Made by a program: the position numbers and the translations under genes | Notes under the pieces: generated by a model | The model's input: the letters and a program-made list of their open reading frames with translations, nothing else | What the model was told of the DNA's origin: nothing | The model's database searches: none | Part shown: one piece after another, positions 1 to 5,818 of the stretch | Layout: each line of letters opens with the position of its first letter | Position numbering within the stretch: the stretch's first letter is position 1 | Source of the DNA: Candidatus Hecatellales archaeon ex4484_218 | GTDB lineage: Archaea > Thermoproteota > Bathyarchaeia > Hecatellales > Hecatellaceae | Assembly (NCBI GenBank): GCA_002254975.1 | Contig: NJEB01000013.1 | Span: 1-8,459 of the forward strand | Direction of reading: 5' to 3' | Length of the DNA stretch: 8,459 nucleotides

Positions 1-265
1 GCTTGAATGTGTTGACAGGGATGTTAAAGCTATGCAAAGATACATTAAACGTAAAATTGAGGGTGAAATTTGGAAGCCTTTGTTGGAGGGTTATGGTTTA
101 AAGGATGTTCATGTTAAGCTTAATTGGGGTTTCCCTAAAAGTGGGCTTGAAGATTTAAGAATAAAGGATTTAGTAGATTTGGCTAAAGCTGATGTTGGAA
201 TTTTATCCCGAAACCAAGTAATAAAAATACTTCAAATGATGGGTATCCCCATCCCTGGAAGCTAA
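1..265 (+). CDS. Portal protein, C-terminal fragment (5' end outside window)
   Basis: The frame is open from base 2 with no start needed, so the gene begins upstream. It ends at TAA 263-265. The visible 87 residues are charged and helical, followed by a W-containing strand (VHVKLNWGFPK) and a terminal helix containing ILSRNQVIKILQMMG. A motif of the form 'v.l.WG.p...d...l..l...gilSr...i..lG' is typical of the C-terminal clip/crown end of phage portal proteins, which form the dodecameric DNA gate at the capsid vertex. Position directly before a prohead protease and major capsid protein supports this order (portal, protease, capsid). An internal ATG (32-34) would give a 77-aa protein, but nothing marks it as a start and the frame continues upstream. 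The call rests on the tail end only, so another packaging protein is possible. Confidence 0.62.
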   Translation, partial: LECVDRDVKAMQRYIKRKIEGEIWKPLLEGYGLKDVHVKLNWGFPKSGLEDLRIKDLVDLAKADVGILSRNQVIKILQMMGIPIPGS

Positions 266-331
266 AATTTAATCATCCAGCAACTTCCAATCCTTAAAAT
301 TTCTATTCAAAATTTAAAGGTGAAAAAATTA

Positions 332-1348
332 ATGGGTAAATATATTTGGTTTGAAACATTTGAAAAAACTCAGCTTCAACCGGTTTTAAAGGTTAAAGGT
401 ATAGCCATAAAAGCTGGGATGTCAAGAAACTATAATATTTATTTGGAGGATGAGCTTAAGGCTGCTGTTAAAAGTCTTATCGGTAAACCAATGTATCTTG
501 AACATGTTGATGTTGCAAACGCAATCGGAAAAATAACAAACGCTTGGTGGGATGATAAAGAGAAAGCGATCTGGTATGAGGCTGAAATCTATGATGATGA
601 AATAGCCAACAAAATTAAGGCTGGACTAATCCAACATGTTTCAATTGCTGCAGACTATGAAATCCTAGAACCTATAAACGGAAAAATCCCACATGGATTA
701 CAATTCACCGAATTAAGTCTTGTAGCAGTTCCAGGAATCCCAGAAACCAATATCCAAGTTGTTGAACGTTTATTTGAAAAAATGAACCAAAATTATGCTC
801 ACAAATTTAGGGAAGGTGAAAAAGAAAAAATGGAAAACCAAGTTAAAGAAAAAGTTGTAAAACATGACATGGATTATGTTAAAGCTCCAGAAGATACACC
901 TTGGAGCTTTACAGCTGAAGAGGGTAATAAGATTCTTGAAAAATATGGTTGGAAGGGATACCGAAACTGCCATGCATGGTATGACCCAGATAAGGCTGAT
1001 ACTAAAGCTGGTTACAAGCTTCCCCACCATAAAATTGTGAATGGAAAATTTGCTGTTGTATGGAGGGGTGTTGCTGCAGCAATGGCAGCCTTAATGGGTG
1101 CTAGGGGAGGGGTAGATATTCCCGCTAGTGATAGAAAGGGTGTTTATAATCATCTTGCTAAACATTATGAGGAGTTTGGACGTGAACCACCAACCTATGA
1201 AAATGCTAAAATCCAATTTGAAATTGAAAACTTAAACGAGAAACTTGAAGCTTTAACAGATGAAGTTCAAAGAATAAGTCATAAAGTTAACCTAATCATG
1301 GAAAATCTACTATTTAAAAAACCAAGAACAATTAAAGTTAAACTTTAA
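332..1348 (+). CDS. HK97/S78-like prohead protease with internal conserved domain and coiled-coil scaffold tail
   Basis: Predicted capsid maturation protease. It would assemble inside the procapsid, cleave the capsid protein N-arm, and also serve as scaffold. I choose ATG 332 (338 aa) over an in-frame GTG at 320 because AGGTGA (318-323) lies about 8 nt before the ATG, whereas nothing precedes the GTG. Residues ~1-150 form the protease: YLEHVDV with candidate catalytic His58, HVSIAADY (Ser104), and FTELSLVAVPG, the family's 'EvSlV..Pa' block with candidate nucleophile Ser129. A Lys/Glu-rich linker follows (~150-178). Residues ~180-286 form a second domain with PWSF, HAWYD, KLPHH, GVAAAMAALMGARGG and YNHLAKHY, a recurrent block in virus capsid-protease or scaffold proteins whose function I do not know. 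Residues ~289-329 are heptad-like coiled coil. Fusion of protease and scaffold is plausible because no separate scaffold gene lies before the capsid gene. Which Ser is the nucleophile is inferred. Confidence 0.82.
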   Translation: MGKYIWFETFEKTQLQPVLKVKGIAIKAGMSRNYNIYLEDELKAAVKSLIGKPMYLEHVDVANAIGKITNAWWDDKEKAIWYEAEIYDDEIANKIKAGLIQHVSIAADYEILEPINGKIPHGLQFTELSLVAVPGIPETNIQVVERLFEKMNQNYAHKFREGEKEKMENQVKEKVVKHDMDYVKAPEDTPWSFTAEEGNKILEKYGWKGYRNCHAWYDPDKADTKAGYKLPHHKIVNGKFAVVWRGVAAAMAALMGARGGVDIPASDRKGVYNHLAKHYEEFGREPPTYENAKIQFEIENLNEKLEALTDEVQRISHKVNLIMENLLFKKPRTIKVKL

Positions 1349-1546
1349 GGTTGGTTATTTAGGGATAATTCGTATGCTGATAAATCTAACAATCCATGTC
1401 CGCTAAAACAGAATACTATTGTTTTTTAAGGTTTTTGTCTAAACATAAATTTAATTTCTTATCCAATTTTTAACCTTCCTTTTTACGTTTACGGGATGAG
1501 AAATAGTTTCAGTTTGACCATCATGAAAAGGGGGTGTGTTTCTTAA
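1349..1546 (+). promoter_or_regulatory. 198-nt non-coding gap before the capsid gene; candidate terminator and promoter
   Basis: No open frame of note is present on either strand. T-runs at 1420-1438 (TTGTTTTTTAAGGTTTTTG) could end the portal-protease transcript. A TATA-like CATAAATTTAA at 1444-1454 could start a capsid-only transcript with a leader of about 70 nt. A strong GGGGGTG Shine-Dalgarno (1530-1536) precedes the capsid ATG. A separate capsid promoter makes sense because capsid protein is needed in large excess, but the TATA match is weak. Confidence 0.3.
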
Positions 1547-2596
1547 ATGTCTGAATATAGTTTGAAAAATGAAACTGTTGAGGTTAAGGTGGATACTAGT
1601 GAACTCCAAAAAAGACTTGATGATTTAACAGGTAAAATTAAGGTTTTAACTGAAAAATTGGCAAAATTTGAGGGAAAAGATGAGTTTAAAGGTAAAGGTG
1701 TTGTTGAATCAAATGAGAAATCAACGATTGAAAAGGTTGTTGAAGCTTTAAAAGCTGGAAGTCTCCGTGAACAATGGACAACCCCAATTGATATTCCAAG
1801 CTACAACCGTAGAGCTGGACTTAGAGATTTCGTTATTACAACCAATGTTTTAACTGGTGGTAAACCTGGCGATACTGTTAATATCCCATATGTTAAAGAT
1901 TTTGATTTTGATATTTTGACTAGTGTTGGTGGAAGCTTAACAGAGAAAACAAATCTTGTTGGTAGTATCTCAACCACAATTGTTGAAGTTGGAGCCTACA
2001 CTCAGGTAGCCTACTCAGATATTGAAAAATATGGTAATGAGATTTTAGGTAGACTTGAAAGAGTTTTTGCTAATGCAGCTATCCGTGCTGAAAACAGAAA
2101 AATTTTAGATACAATTATTGGTGATGCTGATGTTTCTGAGCTTGATAAAACTGGTGCTGGGAAAAATTTTGATGCTAATTGGATTGTTGAAGCTTTAAGC
2201 AAACTGATGCAGCAAGGTAAAGAAGTTAAACCTGAAGATTGTGTACTATGTATTAGTCCAGCTATGCATGAAGATTTGCTTAAAGATATTGTTGGAAGTC
2301 AACCATTAACCTATGCAAGACCAGAACCTGTAAGAACTGGATTCGTTGGCGTCTTTATGGGTGTAAAAATTTTGATTCCAGGCTACCTACCAGAACATGA
2401 CACCACAAACCACTACCTATCCGGTTTTCTAATCCATAAAAATGCTGTTGTTCTTGCACCTAAACGTGAACTTCTCATCGAAACTGAAAGAGATACTGTT
2501 AACAGGAAAATTAAGATTACTGGAACCCATACTTTTGCTGCTGCTTTAGTTGATAATAAGGCTGTTGTTGAGATAAAGACAGCTTCAACAACCTAA
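1547..2596 (+). CDS. HK97-fold major capsid protein
   Basis: A 349-aa protein of normal size for the family, located directly downstream of the protease. The ATG is preceded by GGGGGTG at 1530-1536. Residues ~14-43 are a coiled-coil, delta-domain-like N-arm (LQKRLDDLTGKIKVLTEKL), expected to be removed by the protease somewhere before the folded core begins near residue 75. Residues ~100-147 (GGKPGDTVNIPYVKDFDFD onward) fit the extended E-loop and N-arm strands. Residues ~156-192 (SDIEKYGNEILGRLERVFA) fit the long spine helix. Residues ~266-345 hold the final P/A-domain elements, including FMGVKILIPGYLP, HKNAVVLAPKREL and the closing beta strands THTFAAALVDNKAVVEI. This order is characteristic of HK97-type capsid proteins. 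I see no internal cross-linking pair I could assert. Family call is by motif order, not by alignment. Confidence 0.88.
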   Translation: MSEYSLKNETVEVKVDTSELQKRLDDLTGKIKVLTEKLAKFEGKDEFKGKGVVESNEKSTIEKVVEALKAGSLREQWTTPIDIPSYNRRAGLRDFVITTNVLTGGKPGDTVNIPYVKDFDFDILTSVGGSLTEKTNLVGSISTTIVEVGAYTQVAYSDIEKYGNEILGRLERVFANAAIRAENRKILDTIIGDADVSELDKTGAGKNFDANWIVEALSKLMQQGKEVKPEDCVLCISPAMHEDLLKDIVGSQPLTYARPEPVRTGFVGVFMGVKILIPGYLPEHDTTNHYLSGFLIHKNAVVLAPKRELLIETERDTVNRKIKITGTHTFAAALVDNKAVVEIKTASTT

Positions 2597-2635
2597 AACT
2601 AAAAGATTTTTTAAAGATTTCTCAACTTAAATTCT

Positions 2636-2651
2636 CCCTTTTTTTTGTTTT
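2636..2651 (+). terminator. T-run terminator after capsid gene
   Basis: CCC followed by T8, G and T4 at 2636-2651, located 40-55 nt past the capsid stop, with an additional T6 at 2607-2612. Archaeal intrinsic termination relies on such U-tracts without a strong hairpin. It may only attenuate, since the next gene follows closely on the same strand. Confidence 0.4.
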
Positions 2652-2680
2652 AACCTAATTTTTTGGAGAGGTTGCATATT

Positions 2681-2995
2681 ATGGTTATTTTATGGTTAGA
2701 TTCCTTAGAATGGTATGTTGTTTGTGAAGAATGCTACAAAAAGTTTAGAGGAAGTATTTGGACTAGTTCTCTTAGAGACCTTCCACATCCCATTTTTGAC
2801 TTAAAAAAGGTTTTAGATGAAGCTAAAAAAATTAAGCAATGTGAATTTTGCGGTAAAAAAATTGTTGAAAGATTTAAAGTAAATTTTTCACAAAACAAAC
2901 CTAAACTTTATGCAGTCCTAGTAAAAAACAAGGATGGAAAATATACTTTAAAAAGATTTGGAAGGAGAGTAAAGCAAATTGAGTTACACACCTAA
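2681..2995 (+). CDS. Small zinc-ribbon protein, function unknown
   Basis: A 104-aa protein. I start it at ATG 2681 because GGAGAGG (2665-2671) lies about 9 nt upstream. In-frame TTGs at 2663 and 2672 overlap that ribosome-binding site. Cys15-x2-Cys18 (VCEECYKKF) and Cys54-x2-Cys57 (CEFCGKK) form a four-cysteine zinc ribbon with a 35-residue insertion between the knuckles. The C-terminal ~45 residues are basic and strand-forming (LYAVLVKNKDGKYTLKRFGRR). It lies between capsid and head-tail connector genes and overlaps the latter by 17 nt, so the two are co-translated. It could be a minor head protein, a DNA-binding protein or a small regulator. I do not recognise the family. Confidence 0.7.
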   Translation: MVILWLDSLEWYVVCEECYKKFRGSIWTSSLRDLPHPIFDLKKVLDEAKKIKQCEFCGKKIVERFKVNFSQNKPKLYAVLVKNKDGKYTLKRFGRRVKQIELHT

Positions 2996-3326
2996 ATATA
3001 CTAATCAAAGTTTAGTTGAAAATTTGCTTGGAATTATTTTTGATGCTAACTCGGTTCCAACCAATATTTTTCTTAATGATTACTTGATTAAATGGGTTGA
3101 AGCTGAAATTGACAATAAAGGTTATGGTGAATTAGATTTAAGTTTACTAGAAGAATATGCCACTAAAAAAGTTGCATTACAAGTTTTACAGATTCGTTCA
3201 GCCCATGAAGATTACAGGGTTGATTTAAGTCAAGGAAGCTACGCTGAACTATACAAAATCTGGGTTAAACGAGTTGAAGAAATTGAAAAAATCCTAAAAG
3301 AAAAAATTGCAACAATTAATCTTTAA
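2979..3326 (+). CDS. Head-tail connector / adaptor-like protein
   Basis: A 115-aa, all-helical acidic protein starting at TTG 2979. AAGGAGAG (2962-2969) sits about 10 nt upstream, and the start overlaps the end of the zinc-ribbon gene. The sequence shows successive helices: SLVENLLGIIF, IFLNDYLIKWVEAEIDNKG, LSLLEEYATKKVALQVLQIRS, and a long C-terminal KIWVKRVEEIEKILKEKIA. Size, helical layout and position right after the capsid gene fit the gp6/gp15-like adaptor proteins that sit under the portal and receive the tail. Sequence motifs for this family are weak, so the assignment depends mainly on context. Confidence 0.55.
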   Translation: MSYTPKYTNQSLVENLLGIIFDANSVPTNIFLNDYLIKWVEAEIDNKGYGELDLSLLEEYATKKVALQVLQIRSAHEDYRVDLSQGSYAELYKIWVKRVEEIEKILKEKIATINL

Positions 3327-3358
3327 ACTTTGAGAAAAATAACTTCAAGGTGGGAAAG

Positions 3359-3526
3359 TTGGTTAGGTTTAATCAAATCATGGATAAGTTGGATGAGTTT
3401 GTGGCTGTGGTTTTTGCTGTTGGAGGTTTAATTTACATTTTTATGGTTGGTGAGGTTCAAACTGGTTTAGCTATTGCTGCTGTTGGAACAAGCTATCTTT
3501 TCGGTAAAAATGTTCCTAAAAAGTAG
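3359..3526 (+). CDS. Very small membrane protein (55 aa)
   Basis: A short gene starting at TTG 3359, with AAGGTGGG (3347-3354) 4-8 nt upstream, and ending at TAG 3524-3526. The translation begins MVRFNQIMDKLDEF and continues through one or two closely spaced hydrophobic segments: VAVVFAVGGLIYIFMVG, then TGLAIAAVGTSYLFG. It ends with a basic GKNVPKK tail. The next membrane-protein gene follows 2 nt after the stop, so the pair is probably co-translated. Two small hydrophobic proteins in tandem would fit a holin or other membrane pair, but that is inference only. The codon use (GTT, GCT, GGT) matches neighbouring genes, supporting real coding. Confidence 0.65.
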   Translation: MVRFNQIMDKLDEFVAVVFAVGGLIYIFMVGEVQTGLAIAAVGTSYLFGKNVPKK

Positions 3527-3528
3527 GG

Positions 3529-3759
3529 TTGAAAAATTTGAGGGTTCAGGTTTTTGATGATTGGTTTTCTGTTGGACATTTATTGTTGGGTTTTTTAGCT
3601 TTAATTACACCTTTAATTTTCATAATCTACCTGCTATATGAGCTTGTAGAATTTATGTTTAAACATCCAAAGGAAAAAATTTCATGTTTTATTGGGGATA
3701 TTTTAGAGTTTTTTTGTGGTTTAGGTTTTGGCTATTTAATTATAAGAATGGTGGTTTAG
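3529..3759 (+). CDS. Small two-pass membrane protein (76 aa)
   Basis: Begins at TTG 3529, two bases after the previous stop. A second in-frame TTG at 3538 is possible and would shorten it by three residues. Only a weak GGGTTG lies near, so initiation likely depends on coupling to the upstream gene. Residues ~17-44 form the first hydrophobic segment (HLLLGFLALITPLIFIIYLL followed by YELVEF). A basic HPKEK loop follows. Residues ~52-75 form the second (CFIGDILEFFCGLGFGYLII). The acidic pattern YELVE...GDILEF inside or beside the membrane segments is distinctive. The gene ends with TAG directly abutting the next gene's TTG (TAGTTG). No family recognised; a role in host membrane disruption or virion exit is possible but unproven. 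Confidence 0.68.
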   Translation: MKNLRVQVFDDWFSVGHLLLGFLALITPLIFIIYLLYELVEFMFKHPKEKISCFIGDILEFFCGLGFGYLIIRMVV

Positions 3760-4203
3760 TTGGCTACAATCCTAATTAATGTTAAGCTTAATTCAGCCTT
3801 CCAACTACTAAAAAAACTTGAGGATAAAACTGGAAAAACACTTAAAAACCCTAAACTTGAAAGAGAAGCTGTCAGGATTTTAAAGCAAAAAGCACCTTTC
3901 CAAACTGGTAGGCTTAGAAGGTCTATTAGGGTTATACGTAAACATGGTTTTATCCGTGAAATTGGAATGTTAAAATATGGCTGGTTTTTGGAGAAAGGAA
4001 CAAAACCCCATCTAATTTATCCAGTTCATGCAAAAACTTTACATTTTTGGATAAAAACCGGAGAAGAAATTTTTGCTAAAAGGGTAAATCATCCAGGTAT
4101 TACTCCTACACGGTGGATAAGCATAGGAACTAAAGAAATAAGGGATAGGTTACATTACTGGTTAAAACAACTTATAACCCAAAACCTAAAAATGGAAGTG
4201 TAA
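3760..4203 (+). CDS. HK97 gp10-like tail-completion / head-tail joining protein
   Basis: A 147-aa protein starting at TTG 3760, immediately after the previous stop, with GGTGG (3750-3754) in the upstream gene as ribosome-binding site. It has the family's signature blocks in order: KAPFQTGRLRRSI (residues ~45-56, 'aP..TGrLr.Si'), LKYGWFLEKGTKPHLI (~71-86, 'Ya.flEfGT.pH.I.P'), and RVNHPGITPTRWI (~108-120, 'v.hPG....pf'). The last helix (IRDRLHYWLKQLI) is also typical. These proteins act at the head-tail interface or tail end and are needed to join filled heads to tails. Its location before the tail terminator and tube genes is canonical, except that a minus-strand cassette lies in between. Confidence 0.86.
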   Translation: MATILINVKLNSAFQLLKKLEDKTGKTLKNPKLEREAVRILKQKAPFQTGRLRRSIRVIRKHGFIREIGMLKYGWFLEKGTKPHLIYPVHAKTLHFWIKTGEEIFAKRVNHPGITPTRWISIGTKEIRDRLHYWLKQLITQNLKMEV

Positions 4204-4258
4204 AAATCTTTCACAAAGAATAGGTCAAGCTGTTCCCAATGCTTACTTATCAATCTAT

Positions 4259-4558
4259 ATGGCACAAATTGTTAATGGAAATCTCTTAGCTGGATGTTAT
4301 GGTTTATACGGTAAGATTCAAATAGAAAGTTATTATGCTGGAAGACATCTTGAAATTTGTGTTCCCTACAACAAAACAATTAGATTTTGGGCTAGACCTG
4401 AAACTTTAAAGATTGAGGGAAGTAATGATGTTTATAAGTTTAAGAGATGGGAATATGTAAAAACTGATGGTAATAGAGTTTATAAATATGAGAACCCCGC
4501 CGATTTTGTTATAGGTTCTGATTTTGAGGGAATAGTTGTAGCATACTATAAAACCTAA
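4259..4558 (+). CDS. Small beta-rich protein with InlB-repeat / Ig-like domain
   Basis: A 99-aa protein if started at ATG 4259, which has no Shine-Dalgarno. Residues ~50-99 follow the pattern of InlB B-repeat-like (bacterial Ig-like) domains: a strand with FARW-type residues (YKFKRWEYVKTDGNRV), then YENPADFVIGSDFEGIVVAYYK, i.e. '.F..W.v.dG.....nP..f.i..d..v.A.Y'. This ending is common on archaeal and bacterial surface proteins. In virions, Ig-like domains often decorate heads or tails and bind sugars or surfaces, so a virion surface role is a reasonable inference. The same frame is open upstream to 4190 and reads as protein-like (IGQAVPNAYLSIY) with no ATG, GTG or TTG, so the true N-terminus may be further upstream through an unusual start. 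Confidence 0.66.
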   Translation: MAQIVNGNLLAGCYGLYGKIQIESYYAGRHLEICVPYNKTIRFWARPETLKIEGSNDVYKFKRWEYVKTDGNRVYKYENPADFVIGSDFEGIVVAYYKT

Positions 4559-4578
4559 ACCTAAAAAATCCACTCCTC

Positions 4579-5076
4579 CTATTTTTTTGACTTAACCACA
4601 AGAATTATCCCATACACACAAAGAGGTATAGAAACCAAAATTAGCAGAAATCCCACTTGTTCCAATGAGAATAAAACTTGATAAATAGATATTGATGATG
4701 TAATGAATGGGAATGTTTTGTTAAACCGATTAAAGATTTCTACACGGTAAACATCGGTTTTTAAAGGTTTAAAATCAATACCTCCACGATAGGAGTAGAC
4801 TAGATTATTTTTTGAATCAAAAATTTTAACATCAAATCTGTGGTCATCTGGTTGAATCCAAACATATAATTCTTGACTCCCCTCCACATAAACATTGTAG
4901 GTTACTGTTTCATTAGGCTTAACATCATATTCTGTTATTCTTGTTCTGGATACTATTCTAGATTGCCAAAGCTCATGAGCAATGGAACTTGAAAAGAAAA
5001 TAAACCATATTCCAGCTAGGATTAGGATGGAGGCTATTGTTAAAGCTAAAATTCCACGTTCTCTTTTATCAATCAT
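4579..5076 (-). CDS. Two-pass membrane protein with extracytoplasmic beta-sandwich domain
   Basis: A 165-aa protein starting at ATG 5074-5076 with GAGGA (5083-5087 region) just upstream on the minus strand. Residues ~8-29 are a transmembrane segment or uncleaved signal anchor (ILALTIASILILAGIWFIFF). Residues ~48-130 are strand-rich (PNETVTYNVYVEGSQEL, YVWIQPDDHRFDVKIFDSKN, DVYRVEIFN), like GOLD-type or jelly-roll beta domains of archaeal membrane proteins. It carries two N-glycosylation sequons, N55-E-T and N119-K-T. Residues ~141-161 are a second transmembrane segment, followed by basic KSKK. The beta domain would face outside. It is read opposite to all structural genes and follows the RHH gene by 11 nt, so it is an accessory (moron-like) gene. 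A role in altering the host surface or excluding related viruses is a guess. Confidence 0.75.
   Translation of the reverse strand: MIDKRERGILALTIASILILAGIWFIFFSSSIAHELWQSRIVSRTRITEYDVKPNETVTYNVYVEGSQELYVWIQPDDHRFDVKIFDSKNNLVYSYRGGIDFKPLKTDVYRVEIFNRFNKTFPFITSSISIYQVLFSLEQVGFLLILVSIPLCVYGIILVVKSKK
4582..4588 (+). terminator. T-run at convergent gene ends
   Basis: A T7 tract on the plus strand lies 24 nt after the plus-strand stop at 4558, overlapping the final codons of the convergent minus-strand gene. The opposite strand has a T6 tract (A6 at 4563-4568 on plus). These could terminate the head operon and the minus-strand cassette respectively. No strong stem is visible. Confidence 0.35.
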
Positions 5077-5087
5077 TGTTTTTCCTC

Positions 5088-5276
5088 TTAAAGTTTTATT
5101 ATTTCTTCATATTGTTTGGTTATAAGGAATCTTATTAAGTCTGTATAGGATTCAAATTGATAATATTTTTTGATAGTATTAAGTCTTTTTGCTAGTTCTC
5201 CTTGAAAGCTCATTCTAATTTCTATTTTGTTTTTTTCTTTTGCAAGAGTGAATGGTGTGGTCTTTTTCTTGGTTAT
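5088..5276 (-). CDS. Short ribbon-helix-helix (CopG/Arc-like) DNA-binding protein, start uncertain
   Basis: On the minus strand a frame open from 5297 to the TAA at 5088-5090 encodes a basic N-terminus and then KIEIRMSFQGELAKRLNTI, KKYYQFESYTDLIRFLITKQ and YEEIIKL. This is the RHH plan: a beta strand with alternating residues (IEIRMS) that contacts DNA, helix A (ELAKRLNTIKKYY), a turn, and helix B (SYTDLIRFLITKQYEEI). RHH proteins act as dimers, usually as autorepressors. The only canonical start in frame is ATG 5211-5213, which would remove half the DNA-binding strand and has no Shine-Dalgarno. I give ATA 5274-5276 (62 aa) as a provisional start; the position is unproven. The membrane-protein gene follows 11 nt downstream. 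An inverted repeat around the upstream TATA box is a good operator candidate. If initiation is truly absent, this is a decaying gene. Confidence 0.6.
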   Translation of the reverse strand: MTKKKTTPFTLAKEKNKIEIRMSFQGELAKRLNTIKKYYQFESYTDLIRFLITKQYEEIIKL

Positions 5277-5312
5277 TTTTTTGTTTTTTTGCCTTTTTTA
5301 AGTTTTCTTTAA

Positions 5313-5370
5313 CCTTAATTTTCGATTATCTAGATTTTGTGAGGTAACTTATAAAGATAGTCGATTAAGG
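5313..5370. promoter_or_regulatory. Divergent promoter with operator-like inverted repeat
   Basis: CTTATAAAG at 5348-5356 is a good archaeal TATA box on either strand. On plus it would start transcription near 5375-5380, just before the tail terminator ATG (5387). On minus it would serve the RHH/membrane cassette. It is flanked by arms CCTTAATTTTCGATTATC (5313-5330) and GATAGTCGATTAAGG (5356-5370). The reverse complement of the right arm is CCTTAATCGACTATC, matching the left arm in 14 of 15 positions after a 3-nt gap. A regulator bound to both arms would occlude TBP, fitting autorepression by the RHH protein. Confidence 0.55.
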
Positions 5371-5386
5371 AAGGTTGGGTTAATTA

Positions 5387-5800
5387 ATGTTTAAGGAGGT
5401 TACTCAAAAAATTTTGGATTTGCTTCAGGCTGATGCTACTTTAAATCAAACTGTTAAAAAATGGTATTTTGGTTTTCCTGTTGAGGCTTTTGCTTATCCT
5501 TTTATTGCTGTTCGATGGGTTGGTGGACCTGTAACCGTGATGACTGGAAGTAAGGAAAGATATGAGATTAATTTTGAGATTGGGGTTGTATGTTCAAGTC
5601 AAAAGGAGGATGAGGCTGAAAAACAGGTTATGGACCTTGTGGAAAAAATTGATGAAATTTTAGATAACAACCCAACCCTTGACGGTTTAGTGGATGATAG
5701 CCACATATCTGAGATTAGAAGTGAAACTGGTTTAACTGAAAAAGGCTCCATACTTGTTGGAGCCTTAATTATGCTCACAACTTTTAAAACAAAAATTTAA
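5387..5800 (+). CDS. Tail terminator-like protein
   Basis: A 137-aa protein starting at ATG 5387, with GGAAGGT at 5369-5375 upstream. Its layout matches the tail terminator / minor tail protein family (lambda gpU and SPP1 gp17 like): an N-terminal helix (MFKEVTQKILDLLQADATL), a strand with YPFIAVRWVGGPVT (residues ~37-50), RYEINFEIGVVCS (~58-70), a helix with EAEKQVMDLVEKIDEILDNN, then closing strands ILVGALIMLTTFKT. These proteins form the hexameric ring that stops tube polymerisation and binds the head. It lies immediately before the tail tube gene, the usual order, with an 18-nt gap. It is the first gene of the tail operon behind the divergent promoter. Confidence 0.72.
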   Translation: MFKEVTQKILDLLQADATLNQTVKKWYFGFPVEAFAYPFIAVRWVGGPVTVMTGSKERYEINFEIGVVCSSQKEDEAEKQVMDLVEKIDEILDNNPTLDGLVDDSHISEIRSETGLTEKGSILVGALIMLTTFKTKI

Positions 5801-5818
5801 AGGAGGTGAAAAAGGGAT

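Noticed and set aside
320..331. GTG 320 as the start of the protease gene
   Set aside because: The AGGTGA ribosome-binding site (318-323) overlaps this GTG and is correctly spaced for ATG 332.
770..1030. Minus-strand open frame rich in Phe inside the protease gene
   Set aside because: It is the antisense of an A-rich coding region, with low-complexity FFFNLVFHFFFF composition and no ribosome-binding site.
2011..2202. Minus-strand open frame inside the capsid gene
   Set aside because: Antisense shadow of a strongly supported gene; no start signal and no recognisable domain.
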